Assembly: GCA_025934375.1 (NCBI GenBank)
Contig: JAICYD010000075.1
Coordinates: forward strand, 1-34,119
DNA length: 34,119 nt
Origin: Streptosporangiaceae bacterium
GTDB lineage: Bacteria; Actinomycetota; Actinomycetes; Streptosporangiales; Streptosporangiaceae
Reading direction: 5' to 3'
A model generated the notes under the pieces. The model was not told the origin of the DNA. It made no database searches and worked only from the letters and a program-made list of their open reading frames with translations. Shown here piece by piece: positions 7,547-15,773 of the stretch; position 1 is the first letter of the stretch, and every line of letters begins with the position of its first letter. Made by a program: the position numbers and the translations under genes.

Positions 7547-8318
7547 CTTCGACCCCGGCCACCTCGAGGAGGACCGCGTCGTCGGCGGCGATGCCGGTAT
7601 CGGTGACCAGCACGTCGATCTCGGCCGGACCGCAGATCCGGGCGAACGCGCGGCGGCCGACCTTCGAGCTATCGGCGACGATGATGACCTTGCGGGCTTG
7701 CCGGCCCATGAGCTGGTTGATGCTCGCCTCTCCCTCGTGGTGGGCGGTCGCGCCGGCCACCGGATCGATCCCGTCCACGCCGAGGATCGCCACGTCGAGG
7801 GTGACCTGCTCCAGCACGCCAGTGGCGAGCGGCCCGGTGAGCTCGTAGGACTGCGGCCGGGCCACCCCGCCGGTCGTCACGATCTTGATGTGCTGGCGGA
7901 CCGCGAGCTCGGTGGCGATGTTCAGCGCGTTGGTGACGACGGTAACCGCGAACGCGGAGCCGGCCTGGCCGAGGTCGGGGCGGGTGGCCAGTGCCCTGGC
8001 CACCTCGGTGGTGGTCGTGCCCCCGTTGAGGCCGACCACCTGCCCGGCCCGGACCATGCTGGCCGCCAGTTGCCCGATGCGCTGCTTCTCCGAGGGATGG
8101 CGCTCGGTCTTATAGCGCAGCGGCAGGTCATAGTTGACCGCCTGGGCGACCGCGCCGCCGCGGATCCTGGTCAGCATCTGCTGGCTGGCCAGCTCATCGA
8201 AGTCCCGGCGGATGGTCGCCGCGGAGACGTTGAGCGCCTTGGCGGCGTCCTCGATCTGGAGCTGGCCGGCGGCCGCCAGCAGCTCCAGCAGGTCATTCCA
8301 CCGGCGATAACGGCTCAC
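7533..8318 (-). CDS. DeoR-family sugar-phosphate-responsive regulator
   Basis: The 261-residue protein has an N-terminal DeoR winged helix (residues about 6-56, with QIEDAAKALNVSAATIRRDF and the downstream RIRGGA). The effector domain is built like ribose-5-phosphate isomerase: GLNGGTTTTEVARAL, VVTNALNIA, DVAILGVDGID and KVIIVADSSKVG. DeoR-family members usually repress sugar operons and release DNA on binding a phosphorylated pathway intermediate. I chose GTG 8318 because AGGAGG sits 6-7 nt upstream; the longer frame from 8345 runs deeper into the aldolase gene. It lies inside the operon and probably controls it, and the GH4/GH114 pair, from the divergent gap at 14342-14459. A tagatose-phosphate-type inducer is likely but inferred. 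Confidence 0.87.
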   Translation of the reverse strand: MSRYRRWNDLLELLAAAGQLQIEDAAKALNVSAATIRRDFDELASQQMLTRIRGGAVAQAVNYDLPLRYKTERHPSEKQRIGQLAASMVRAGQVVGLNGGTTTTEVARALATRPDLGQAGSAFAVTVVTNALNIATELAVRQHIKIVTTGGVARPQSYELTGPLATGVLEQVTLDVAILGVDGIDPVAGATAHHEGEASINQLMGRQARKVIIVADSSKVGRRAFARICGPAEIDVLVTDTGIAADDAVLLEVAGVEVVKA

Positions 8319-9225
8319 CAGCGCCTCCTGCCTGCGCGCCTCCACTGGCCGCCGGCTCGACCCGCCCGGCCGCCACTTCCTGGGATGTGCTCCCGGCGCC
8401 CAGCAAGCGGAGCAGCCGGGTCACCTCGGACGCGATCGCCTCGCGGCCCGCCGACCCGTACCTTCTAGGATCAACCGTGGCCGGCTCGCGGGACAAGGCA
8501 TGCCGGACGGCGGCGGTGAACACCTTGTTCAGCTGGGTCGCGATGTTGACCTTCGTCATTCCGGCCCCGATCGCCGCGGCCAGGTCCTCGTCGGCCACGC
8601 CGGACGAACCGTGCAGGACGAGCGGCACCCTGACCGCGCGGCGGATCCGGCCGATGAGGCCAAGGTCTACGACGGCGTCGCGGGTCAGCATAGCGTGCGA
8701 GCTACCCACCGCGACCGCGAGCGCGTCCACCGTCGTGGCGTCGACGAAACGCGCTGCCTCCCCGGGGTCGGTCCGGGCCAGCGGCGAGTGCAGGCCGTTC
8801 TTCCCGCCGATCTCGCCGAGTTCCGCCTCCACCCAGATCCCCCGGGCATGGCACCAGCGCGCGACGTGCGCGGTGGAGCTGACGTTGCTTGCGTAGGGCA
8901 GCCGGGACGCGTCGTACATGACCGAGCCGAGGCCCAGTTCGGCGGCGGCCTCGACCAGTTCCGGGCCGGACGCGTGATCCAGGTGCACGGCCACCGGGAC
9001 CGTGGCCGAGGTGGCGACGGCCAGGCAGGCGCGGGCAATGGGCGCGAAGGCGCCGTGGTAGGCGATGCAGTTCTGGCTGATCTGCAGGACCACCGGGGCA
9101 CCGGCGGCCTCGGCCCCGGCGACGATCGCCTCCGCGTGCTCGATGCCGATGACGTTGAACGCCCCGACCCCGTGGCCCGCGGCCTGGGCGGGCGCGATGA
9201 TCTCGCGCATGGCGGCCAGCGGCAT
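8293..9225 (-). CDS. Class II aldolase, tagatose-1,6-bisphosphate type
   Basis: The 310-residue protein is a zinc class II ketose-bisphosphate aldolase (GatY/KbaY/FbaA family). It has AFNVIGIEHAEAIV at the N-terminus, the AVHLDHAS motif with Asp83 (proton shuttle) and Zn ligand His84, VEAELGEIGG at 132-141, Zn ligands His177 (GSSHA) and His205 (LVLHGSSGV), and the phosphate-binding GMTKVNIAT segment. It would cleave tagatose- or fructose-1,6-bisphosphate into dihydroxyacetone phosphate and glyceraldehyde 3-phosphate. The neighbouring LacC/1-PFK-like kinase and SIS protein favour tagatose. Its ATG shares one base with the stop of the kinase gene. The last 40 residues are Ala/Gly-rich and look non-conserved. 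Confidence 0.87.
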   Translation of the reverse strand: MPLAAMREIIAPAQAAGHGVGAFNVIGIEHAEAIVAGAEAAGAPVVLQISQNCIAYHGAFAPIARACLAVATSATVPVAVHLDHASGPELVEAAAELGLGSVMYDASRLPYASNVSSTAHVARWCHARGIWVEAELGEIGGKNGLHSPLARTDPGEAARFVDATTVDALAVAVGSSHAMLTRDAVVDLGLIGRIRRAVRVPLVLHGSSGVADEDLAAAIGAGMTKVNIATQLNKVFTAAVRHALSREPATVDPRRYGSAGREAIASEVTRLLRLLGAGSTSQEVAAGRVEPAASGGAQAGGAGEPLSPVE

Positions 9226-10211
9226 CAGCGCACCTCCTCCAGGCGTACCGCCACCGGGCGCAGGCCGTCCAGGTAGCTTTCCCGGCGGAACTCGCCGGCC
9301 ACGGGGGCGGCGACGGCGGCGGCGCCGAGGGCCACCGCGTGCCGCAGGCGCTCGTCCCAGGGGCGGCGGGCGACCAGTCCGTGCACCAAGGCGGCGGCCA
9401 CCGCGTCACCGGCCCCGGTCGCGTTCCCCGCGGCCACCGCGGACGGCCACGCGTGCCAGCAGCCTTCAGCCGTCACCGCCAGCAGCCCGGCCGGGCCGAG
9501 GGAGGCGACGACCGCGTCGGCGCCCGCCGCCCGCAACTCGGTGGCGGCCTCGCGCACGGCCGCCCGGTCGACAGTGTGGGCCGCACAGACAGTGCCGGCC
9601 GCACAGACAGTGCCGGAGGCGGACAGGATCTTGCCGGTCGCGCCGGCGAGCTCATCGAGGTTCGGCTTCACTATCGCGGGGCCAGCGGATACACCCTGCA
9701 GCAGCGCCGCTCCGTTGCTGTCCAGGAGAACCGGAACCCCCGCCGCCGCGGCGGCCTGGATGAGCGCCGCGTAGGTGGTCACCGGCAGCCCCGGCGGCAG
9801 GCTGCCGGAGAGCACCACCGCGTCCGTGGTCGCCAGAGCCTCCAGATAGGCCATCCGCAACGAGTCGAACTCATGCGCAGTGACCTCGGGACCTGCCTCA
9901 TTGAAGGAGGCGGTCGTGCCCGCGTCGTCGACGACGGTGAACGTATGCCGCGTCAGCCCGGAGATCGGGATGAGGGCCGACGGCACCCCGGCCTGGCGCA
10001 GGGCGGCTTCCACGGCGCGGCCGGTGTCGCCTCCGGCCAGCCCCATGAGCAGCACGTCGGCCCCGAGCGCGTGGAGCGTGCGGGCCACGTTGAGGCCCTT
10101 GCCGCCCGGGCGGGTATGCACAGCGGTGGGTCGGTTCACCCCGGCCCAGTCCACCGCGGACACGTAGTGGGTGACGTCGAGCGCCGGGTTGAGGCAGACG
10201 ACCAGGATCAT
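9225..10211 (-). CDS. PfkB kinase, tagatose-6-phosphate / 1-phosphofructokinase type
   Basis: The 328-residue protein has features of the LacC/FruK branch of PfkB: the opening VVCLNPALDVTHYV, the GGKGLNVARTLHALG sugar-phosphate loop at about 37-51, LSGSLPPGLP at about 133-142, the KPNLDEL segment, and the ATP-site motif GNATGAGDAVAAAL. It should phosphorylate a ketose phosphate to the bisphosphate used by the adjacent aldolase; tagatose 6-phosphate is the best guess from context. The ATG overlaps the SIS gene stop by 4 nt (ATGA). A perfect 18-bp tandem duplication lies within the gene and adds six residues (GTVCAA twice) in a surface-loop region, an oddity without an obvious functional cost. 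Confidence 0.87.
   Translation of the reverse strand: MILVVCLNPALDVTHYVSAVDWAGVNRPTAVHTRPGGKGLNVARTLHALGADVLLMGLAGGDTGRAVEAALRQAGVPSALIPISGLTRHTFTVVDDAGTTASFNEAGPEVTAHEFDSLRMAYLEALATTDAVVLSGSLPPGLPVTTYAALIQAAAAAGVPVLLDSNGAALLQGVSAGPAIVKPNLDELAGATGKILSASGTVCAAGTVCAAHTVDRAAVREAATELRAAGADAVVASLGPAGLLAVTAEGCWHAWPSAVAAGNATGAGDAVAAALVHGLVARRPWDERLRHAVALGAAAVAAPVAGEFRRESYLDGLRPVAVRLEEVR
9579..9614. repeat. Two perfect 18-bp tandem repeats inside the PfkB gene
   Basis: The unit GGCCGCACAGACAGTGCC is present at 9579-9596 and 9597-9614 without mismatch. It keeps the reading frame and doubles a GTVCAA hexapeptide. Perfect identity suggests a recent slippage duplication. Confidence 0.85.
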
Positions 10212-11128
10212 GGCGTGGAGCCCGGCCCCGCGGGCGCGAGGATGACCGAGCGGGCCAGGTTCCTCGGCCGGTCCGGGTCAAGGCCCCGGGCACGGCCGAG
10301 CGCGACGGCGAGCATCTGCACCCGGACCAGGGCGGCCATCGGGTCCTCGTCGTCGAACCAGGCGATGCCGCCGGCCGCGGCGACCTCATCGGCCAGCCCG
10401 TCCGCCGCGGTCCCCAGCAGCCACACGACGCTGCCCGGGCCGGTGACGGCCACCGGCCCGTGCCGGTACTCCATGACGGGGTAGGCCTCGGTCCACAGGC
10501 CGGCGGCCTCGCGCAGCTTGAGCGCGGCCTCGTTGGCCAGGCCGTAGGTCCAGCCGGTGCCCAGGAAGGTGAACTGCCGGGCGGCCAGCAGTTCCGGTGG
10601 GAGCGGCATGGCCAGCACCCGCTGGGCCGCGTCGGCGGCCGGGCCGGGATCGAGCCCTAGGTGCGCGCGGAGCAGGGCAAGCTCACTGGTGGCGAACCGG
10701 GTCTGGACCACCGACTCCTCGTCCGCGAAATCGAGGTCGATGACCTGGTCGGCGACCTGGGCGACGGGAGTCCGCGCGTCGGCGGTGATCACGACAGTCG
10801 GCAAGGTGCCGCGCATCCGCTCCAGAAGCTGCAGGATCTCGGTGGTGGTCCCGGACCGGGAGAGCACGAGCAGGCGGTCGTAGCGCCGCCCGCGCGGCAT
10901 CTCGGAGGCGGCGAACGCGTCGGTCTCCCCGTGTCCGGCCTCCTCGCGGGCCGCCGCGTACGACTGCGCGATGAACCACGAGGTGCCGCAGCCGACGACG
11001 GCGACCCGCTCCCCCGTGGCGGGCAGGGATCCCGCCACGGCCTGGGCCAGCTGAGCGGCCCGGCGCCAGCAGGCCGGCTGCGAGGCGATCTCCTGCTCCG
11101 TGTGACCGCCTGCCACCGATTCCCCCAT
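10208..11128 (-). CDS. Double SIS-domain amino-sugar phosphate isomerase/deaminase (AgaS/GlmS-like)
   Basis: The 306-residue protein has two phosphosugar-binding SIS domains. The first carries VVGCGTSWFIAQSYA (44-58) and LSRSGTTTEILQLL (89-102). The second carries FLGTGWTYGLANEAALKLRE (188-207) and the EYRHGP segment (230-235) typical of the isomerase half of GlmS and of AgaS. Family members isomerise or deaminate hexosamine 6-phosphates. Beside a tagatose-6-P-type kinase and aldolase, conversion of galactosamine 6-phosphate to tagatose 6-phosphate plus ammonia is the simplest role (inference). The start ATG 11128 has GGAGG upstream; a longer frame through the permease region is an artefact. 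It follows the second permease by 23 nt and overlaps the kinase by 4 nt. Confidence 0.85.
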   Translation of the reverse strand: MGESVAGGHTEQEIASQPACWRRAAQLAQAVAGSLPATGERVAVVGCGTSWFIAQSYAAAREEAGHGETDAFAASEMPRGRRYDRLLVLSRSGTTTEILQLLERMRGTLPTVVITADARTPVAQVADQVIDLDFADEESVVQTRFATSELALLRAHLGLDPGPAADAAQRVLAMPLPPELLAARQFTFLGTGWTYGLANEAALKLREAAGLWTEAYPVMEYRHGPVAVTGPGSVVWLLGTAADGLADEVAAAGGIAWFDDEDPMAALVRVQMLAVALGRARGLDPDRPRNLARSVILAPAGPGSTP

Positions 11129-11151
11129 TAGCGAGCCTCCTTGTCCACGAT

Positions 11152-12075
11152 TCACGTTCCGGCCAGCCCGGTCGCGGCGACCGATTGGATGAAGTAGCGC
11201 TGCGCGATGAAGAAGACCGCCAGCATGGGCACCAGGCTCATCACGTTGCCCGCCATCAGGAGCGTCCAGTCGGTCGCGTGCGCCCCTTGGAACGTGGCCA
11301 GGCCGAGGGGCAGTGTCATCTGGTCGGTGGACGTAACGGCGATCAGCGGCCACAGGAAGTTGTTCCAGGAATCCAGGAACGTCAGCGCGGCCAGGGTGGC
11401 CAGCGCCGGCGTCGCCAGCGGCAACACGATGCGCACGAGCGCGGTCAGCCTGCTCGCGCCGTCGACCCGGGCGGACTCCTCGTACTCGATCGGGAGGGTG
11501 CGGAAGAACTGGCGCAGGAAGAAGATGCCGAAGGCGGTGGCCGCGTTCGGGAGGATGAGGGCGCCGAGGTGGTTGATGCCGACCCCGGCCAGCACGTGCA
11601 CGCCCAGCCATTTGGTGATGATGAACTGCGGGATCATCGTGACCTGAAAGGGCACCATGAGCGTCGCCATGATCACCGCGAACAGGGCGGTCCGGCCGAG
11701 GAAGCGAAAACGGGCGAAGGCGTACCCGGCTAGCGCGCACAGCACCAGGTTGCACAGCACGGTCGCCAGGGCGACCACGGCGCTGTTGACCAGGAACCGC
11801 ACGAACGGCGCGCTCGCCAGCGCATCGGAGTAGTTGGCGAACCGCAGCGCGTGCGGGATGAGGACCGGCGGAAAGTGCAGCGCCTCGGACGGGGTCTCCA
11901 CCGAGGTGATGAGCACCCACGCGAACGGGAACAGCAGCACGATCGTGGCTGGGATCAGCACGAGGTGCCAGGGGCTGAACGGCCACCGCCGTCGGCGCCT
12001 GACCGGCATTCCCGCGCGGATGCCCCGCCCCGCCTGCCTCGCTCCGTCGCGGGCGGGCGCCGATACCGCGGTCAT
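11152..12075 (-). CDS. Sugar ABC transporter permease (MalG-type)
   Basis: The 307-residue membrane protein begins with a basic cytoplasmic tail, then about six hydrophobic helices. It contains the ABC coupling motif EYEESARVDGASRLTAL followed by RIVLPLATPAL, as in MalG-type (CUT1) sugar importers. It ends with the usual QRYFIQSVAATGLAG segment of that subfamily. The ATG overlaps the first permease stop by 4 nt (ATGA at 12072-12075), which fixes the start. It forms the membrane channel with the permease upstream and works with the lipoprotein at 13028. No ATPase gene is present in the window, so a shared MsiK-like ATPase elsewhere is expected (known for streptomycete CUT1 systems). Confidence 0.92.
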   Translation of the reverse strand: MTAVSAPARDGARQAGRGIRAGMPVRRRRRWPFSPWHLVLIPATIVLLFPFAWVLITSVETPSEALHFPPVLIPHALRFANYSDALASAPFVRFLVNSAVVALATVLCNLVLCALAGYAFARFRFLGRTALFAVIMATLMVPFQVTMIPQFIITKWLGVHVLAGVGINHLGALILPNAATAFGIFFLRQFFRTLPIEYEESARVDGASRLTALVRIVLPLATPALATLAALTFLDSWNNFLWPLIAVTSTDQMTLPLGLATFQGAHATDWTLLMAGNVMSLVPMLAVFFIAQRYFIQSVAATGLAGT

Positions 12076-13025
12076 GACCGGTAGTACGTGAAGCGCCTGC
12101 CCACCCGGAACTGGATGACAGTGATCACGATGATGACGAGGAACAGGAAGTAGGCGATGGCGGAGGCATAGCCGAAGTTGAACTGCTGGAAGGCCTGGTC
12201 GTAGAGGTAGTACACGAGGACGGTGGTCGCGTGCAGCGGACCGCCCTGGGTGCTCAGGTACACCTCGTCGAACAGCTGCAGGGCGTTGATGGTGAGCCAC
12301 ACGGTCAGGAACAGCGAGGCCGGGCTGAGCAGCGGGAGGGTGATCCGGCGGAATGTCCGCCACGGGCCGGCGCCGTCGATCGCGGCCGCCTCGAGCAGCG
12401 TCCGCGGGATGCCTTGCAGGGCCGCGAGGTAGACCACCACCGCGAAGCCGGTCCAGCCCCAGATGGTCATCGCGACGATCACGAACAGGGCCTCGGACGG
12501 GGAGTTGAGGAACTGCTGCTGCGGCAGGTGGAGCAGGCTGAGCGAGTAGTTCGCGACCCCGTAGGACGGGTCGAACAGCCAGGTGAACACGATCGCCTCG
12601 CTGATGGTGGAGATCGCCATGGTCGCGTAGGCGGCGGTCCGGTACAACGAGATGAACCGGATCTTGCGGTTCATCGCCACCGCCAGGAACAGTCCCACGG
12701 CCATCGTGCCGGGCACGAACAGCGCGGTGTAGACGAGCGTGTGCTGTATCGCCTGCGCCACCACCGGGTCGCGGGCCATCTGCCGGTAGTTCGACAGGCC
12801 AGCGAATCGGCTACCCGGCGTGTCCAGCGTGGACCGCTGGAAGGACAGCACCGCCGACCAGATGATCGGCACCGTGCCGAACAGCATGATGATCGCGACG
12901 CCGGGGGTAACGAACGACCAGCCGGTGACCTGCTCGGAGTCCAGCACCCGGCGCACCGTCGCCGCGCCCGGTGCCCGGGAACGCTGCCGGGGGCCGCCGG
13001 CCCTGGCCACTGAGCCTGCCGCCAC
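12072..13025 (-). CDS. Sugar ABC transporter permease (MalF-type)
   Basis: The 317-residue protein has six or more membrane helices, beginning with GWSFVTPGVAIIMLFGTVPI, and the coupling motif TLLEAAAIDGAGPWRTF followed by RRITLPLLSPA. The terminal segment QFRVGRRFTYYRS is common in CUT1 MalF-type subunits. I chose GTG 13025, two bases past the lipoprotein stop. Another GTG lies 15 nt further in, and longer upstream frames only read through the lipoprotein gene. It pairs with the MalG-type permease to import oligosaccharides. The substrate is not readable from this subunit; context suggests galactosamine-containing oligomers. Confidence 0.9.
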   Translation of the reverse strand: MAAGSVARAGGPRQRSRAPGAATVRRVLDSEQVTGWSFVTPGVAIIMLFGTVPIIWSAVLSFQRSTLDTPGSRFAGLSNYRQMARDPVVAQAIQHTLVYTALFVPGTMAVGLFLAVAMNRKIRFISLYRTAAYATMAISTISEAIVFTWLFDPSYGVANYSLSLLHLPQQQFLNSPSEALFVIVAMTIWGWTGFAVVVYLAALQGIPRTLLEAAAIDGAGPWRTFRRITLPLLSPASLFLTVWLTINALQLFDEVYLSTQGGPLHATTVLVYYLYDQAFQQFNFGYASAIAYFLFLVIIVITVIQFRVGRRFTYYRS

Positions 13026-13027
13026 CG

Positions 13028-14341
13028 TCAGTTCCCGGCCAGGGCCTGGTTGACCTGCTGGGCGGCGGAGTCCAGGGCCGCCTGCGGCTGGCTCTTGCCG
13101 AGCAGCACCGACACAACCATGGTCCCGAGGATCTGCGAGATCTTGGGGTACTGGGGGATCTGCGGGCGAGCCTGCTGAACGTTGGCCAGGTTGGTGATGA
13201 AGGTGCTGACGCCGGGCAGCGCGGCGTCCATCTGCTGGCTGAGGCTCGGCTGGGCCTGCGACTGGCGGGTCGGCAGCTCGCCGGTCGCCAGCGAGAAGGA
13301 CTTGACCTGGGCCGGGGCGGTCAGCCAGAGGAGGAACTGCTCGGCCGCGCTCACCCGGGCGGAGCCGTTGTTGAAGACGACCCAATTGTCGGGCCCGGAG
13401 ATGGTCTGGTGCCCTCCGCTGGCTCCCGGGTAGGACGGCATGACCTGCACCCCGTACTCAACGTCGGGGAAGTTGCCCAGGTCCCACGGCCCGGTGACCA
13501 GCATGCCGATCTTGCCGGAGTTGAACAAGGTGGCGTAGTTGGAGTCGCTGGGGTCCAGGTACACGGACTTGTTGGTGACGGCCATGTCCCGCAGCGTGTT
13601 GAGGGAGGCCAGCCCGGCGGGCGTGTCGAACGCCGCCTGCTTGTTGTCCGCGGACAGCAGCTGGCCGCCCGCCTCCCACAGCAGTGCCTCCCAGTGCCAG
13701 ACCGTGTCCTCGGTGCCGGGGGTGACGTAGGCCGAGCCGTACTGCTTGATCGCCGGGTCGGTCAGCTTCCTGGCGTCATCGGTGAACTGCTGCCAGGTCC
13801 AGTCCGGGCCGGGCGGGGCCAGGCCCGCCTTGGTGAACAGCTTCTTGTTGTAAACGACGGCCAGGTTGTCCACCAGGGCCGGCACGCCGATCACCTTGTC
13901 GTTGACGGTGGCCACGTCGCGCTCGCCGGTCCAGAAGTCGCCCCAGTTCACCCCGGGCCGCTTGACTACCTGCGTCAGGTCGACGACCTGGGGGATCTGG
14001 GCAACGTTAGGCGCCCACGAGCCGTAGAGGTAGGCGATGTCGGGCGGGCTTCCGCCGTGCACCGCGGTCAGCACCTTCTGCAGGGTGTCGTCGTTGTTGA
14101 CGAACAGGGTGCTCACCTTCTGGCCAGGGTGCTGCGCCTCGTACTCGGCGACCAGGTGCGCGAAGGCCTTGGCGTCTCCCTCGGTATATCCCTCCCACAC
14201 CTGGATCGGGCCGGAAGTCGCCCCCGCGCCGGATCCGCCGCCGCCGCTGTCGGTGCCGCAGCCGACGAGAACGGCTGCCGCCGTGAGCGCGGTGAGCAGC
14301 CCGGCCAGGGGCCCTCGCCACAGGTGCCTGGGGATAGTCAT
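13028..14341 (-). CDS. Extracellular sugar-binding lipoprotein of ABC importer
   Basis: The 437-residue protein starts with a lipoprotein signal peptide: a basic start, a hydrophobic stretch, then the lipobox LVGC with Cys28 as the lipid-bearing residue. A Gly/Ser linker follows. The mature part is a family 1 extracellular solute-binding protein with typical segments such as IQVWEGYTEGDAKAFAHLV, PDIAYLYGSW, IGVPALVDNLAVVYNKKLF and MLVTGPWDLGNF. It would capture oligosaccharides at the outer membrane face and hand them to the two permeases. The ATG at 14341 has GGAGTG about 8 nt upstream. It is the first gene of the leftward operon, divergent from GH4, and so probably the most abundant product. 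Confidence 0.93.
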   Translation of the reverse strand: MTIPRHLWRGPLAGLLTALTAAAVLVGCGTDSGGGGSGAGATSGPIQVWEGYTEGDAKAFAHLVAEYEAQHPGQKVSTLFVNNDDTLQKVLTAVHGGSPPDIAYLYGSWAPNVAQIPQVVDLTQVVKRPGVNWGDFWTGERDVATVNDKVIGVPALVDNLAVVYNKKLFTKAGLAPPGPDWTWQQFTDDARKLTDPAIKQYGSAYVTPGTEDTVWHWEALLWEAGGQLLSADNKQAAFDTPAGLASLNTLRDMAVTNKSVYLDPSDSNYATLFNSGKIGMLVTGPWDLGNFPDVEYGVQVMPSYPGASGGHQTISGPDNWVVFNNGSARVSAAEQFLLWLTAPAQVKSFSLATGELPTRQSQAQPSLSQQMDAALPGVSTFITNLANVQQARPQIPQYPKISQILGTMVVSVLLGKSQPQAALDSAAQQVNQALAGN

Positions 14342-14459
14342 GCCGCACTCCGCTCGAAGACGCTCTAACCATGCGTTAAGTGAGCATCATTCTGCACACC
14401 GGCCGGATCGATTTGCAATATCTTGCAAGAAACTCCGCCGGATGGAACACTAATGAGCT
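14342..14459. promoter_or_regulatory. Divergent control region with paired TTGCAA sites
   Basis: This 118-bp gap must drive both the transporter/catabolic operon and the GH4-GH114 pair. TTGCAA, itself palindromic, occurs at 14413-14418 and 14423-14428, exactly one helical turn apart; the second is within CTTGCAAG (14422-14429). A second short inverted repeat, TAAC-CATGC-GTTA, lies at 14366-14378. Both are candidate sites for the operon's DeoR regulator or a global carbon regulator. No certain -35/-10 pair is visible. Confidence 0.5.
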
Positions 14460-15773
14460 GTGATCAAGGTGACGTTCGTCGGCGCCGGGAGCGTCGAGTT
14501 CACTCGGAACGTGGCGACCGACCTGTGCAGTTACCGCGAGTTCCATGGCAAACTCCACTTCGCGCTGTATGACATCAGCGCCGAGCGGCTGGCGCACGCC
14601 GAGCGGCTGGTCAGCCGGATCAGCGCGCAGACCGGCGCCGCCGCGACCGTCACCGCGACCCAGGACCGGCCTGCCGCGCTGGCGGGCGCCAGCTACGTGA
14701 TCAACGAGGTCCAGGTGGGCGGGCACGACGCCACCCGGGCCGACTTCGACATCCCGGCCCGGTACGGGGTGCGCCAGACGATCGGTGACACGCTCGGCAT
14801 CGGCGGGATCTTCCGCGGCCTGCGGACCATCCCGGTGGTGGTGGGCCTGGCCCGGGACATGCTCGCGGAGTGCCCGGACGCCTACCTGCTCAGCTACAGC
14901 AACCCGATGGCCATGCTGCCCTGGGCGGTGTACGAAGGCACCGGGCTCGGCCGGGTCTACGGACTATGCCATTCGGTCCGCGACACCCAGGCCCTCTTGA
15001 CCAGCCTGGTCGGCGCCGACCCCGAGCGGGTCCGGTTCCTTACCGCGGGGTTCAACCATCAGGCCTTCGTGCTGCGCTTCGAGCAGGACGGCGTATCCCT
15101 GTACCCCCGGCTGGCCGAGGTCATCGAGGACTCACCGGAGCTGCGGCGCCGGGTGCGGGTGGAGATCTTCCGCCGGTTCGGCTACTTCCCGACCGAGTCC
15201 AGCGAGCACTCCGCGGAGTACGTGCCGTGGTTCATGCGCCATGACGACCAGGTCGAGTCGTTCCGCATCTTCGTGGGCGACTACCTCCAGCGGTCGGAGG
15301 AGAACCTGCGCGAGCTGGAGTCGCTGGACCGCCAGCTGGCGGGGGACGCCCCGCTGGACCTGGAGCCGACGAACGAGCTGGCGTCGCTGTTCATCCACTC
15401 CCTGGAGACCGGGACGGAGCGCGAACTGCACGTGAACATCCGCAACGGCGGCCTCATCTCCAGCCTGCCCGATGAGTGCTGCGTTGAGGTGCCCTGCCTG
15501 GTGGGGGCGGGCGGCGCCAAGCCAGTGCCAGTGGGAGCGCTGCCCGCGCAGCTGGCCGCGCTCAACAGGACTTTCCTCAACGTAGTGGAGCTGACTGTGC
15601 GGGCAGCCCTGGACGGGTCACGCGAGAATGTGTACCAGGCGGCACTGCTCGACCCGAACACCGCCGCCACGCTGACCACGGCGCAAGTTGTCGCGATGTG
15701 CGACGAGCTGTTCGAGGCGCACCGGCCCCTGCTCCCCCCGGCGCTGCTGGGCTTATCGCGATGTCCACGATAA
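14460..15773 (+). CDS. GH4 family NAD/Mn-dependent alpha-glycosidase (MelA-like)
   Basis: The 437-residue protein aligns by eye with GH4 alpha-galactosidases of the MelA type. It has the Rossmann start VTFVGAGSVEF, Asp38 for NAD ribose, the IGDTLGIGGIFRGLRTIP loop, SYSNPMAM (148-150 NPM), GLCHSV with Cys170 and FNHQAF with His200 as the expected Mn ligands, and GYFPTESSEHSAEYVPWF. GH4 enzymes cleave glycosides through oxidation at C3 and elimination, inside the cell and without a signal peptide, as here. Start is GTG 14460. The closest known activity is alpha-galactosidase. Because the partner gene is GH114 and the operon is amino-sugar-like, release of galactosamine from alpha-linked oligomers is proposed. 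Its stop overlaps the GH114 start. Confidence 0.9.
   Translation: MIKVTFVGAGSVEFTRNVATDLCSYREFHGKLHFALYDISAERLAHAERLVSRISAQTGAAATVTATQDRPAALAGASYVINEVQVGGHDATRADFDIPARYGVRQTIGDTLGIGGIFRGLRTIPVVVGLARDMLAECPDAYLLSYSNPMAMLPWAVYEGTGLGRVYGLCHSVRDTQALLTSLVGADPERVRFLTAGFNHQAFVLRFEQDGVSLYPRLAEVIEDSPELRRRVRVEIFRRFGYFPTESSEHSAEYVPWFMRHDDQVESFRIFVGDYLQRSEENLRELESLDRQLAGDAPLDLEPTNELASLFIHSLETGTERELHVNIRNGGLISSLPDECCVEVPCLVGAGGAKPVPVGALPAQLAALNRTFLNVVELTVRAALDGSRENVYQAALLDPNTAATLTTAQVVAMCDELFEAHRPLLPPALLGLSRCPR

Noticed and set aside
7320..8468. Plus-strand open frame of 382 codons opposite the DeoR and PfkB genes
   Set aside because: Antisense to two well-supported operon genes and without recognisable motifs.
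11129..11986. Upstream extension of the SIS-domain frame through the permease gene
   Set aside because: The extension is an Arg/Pro-rich shadow of the MalG-type permease. GGAGG upstream of ATG 11128 and the SIS homology fix the start.
12971..14368. Long plus-strand open frame (465 codons) opposite the sugar-binding lipoprotein
   Set aside because: Composition is that of an antisense shadow. The minus strand has a lipobox and clear family segments.
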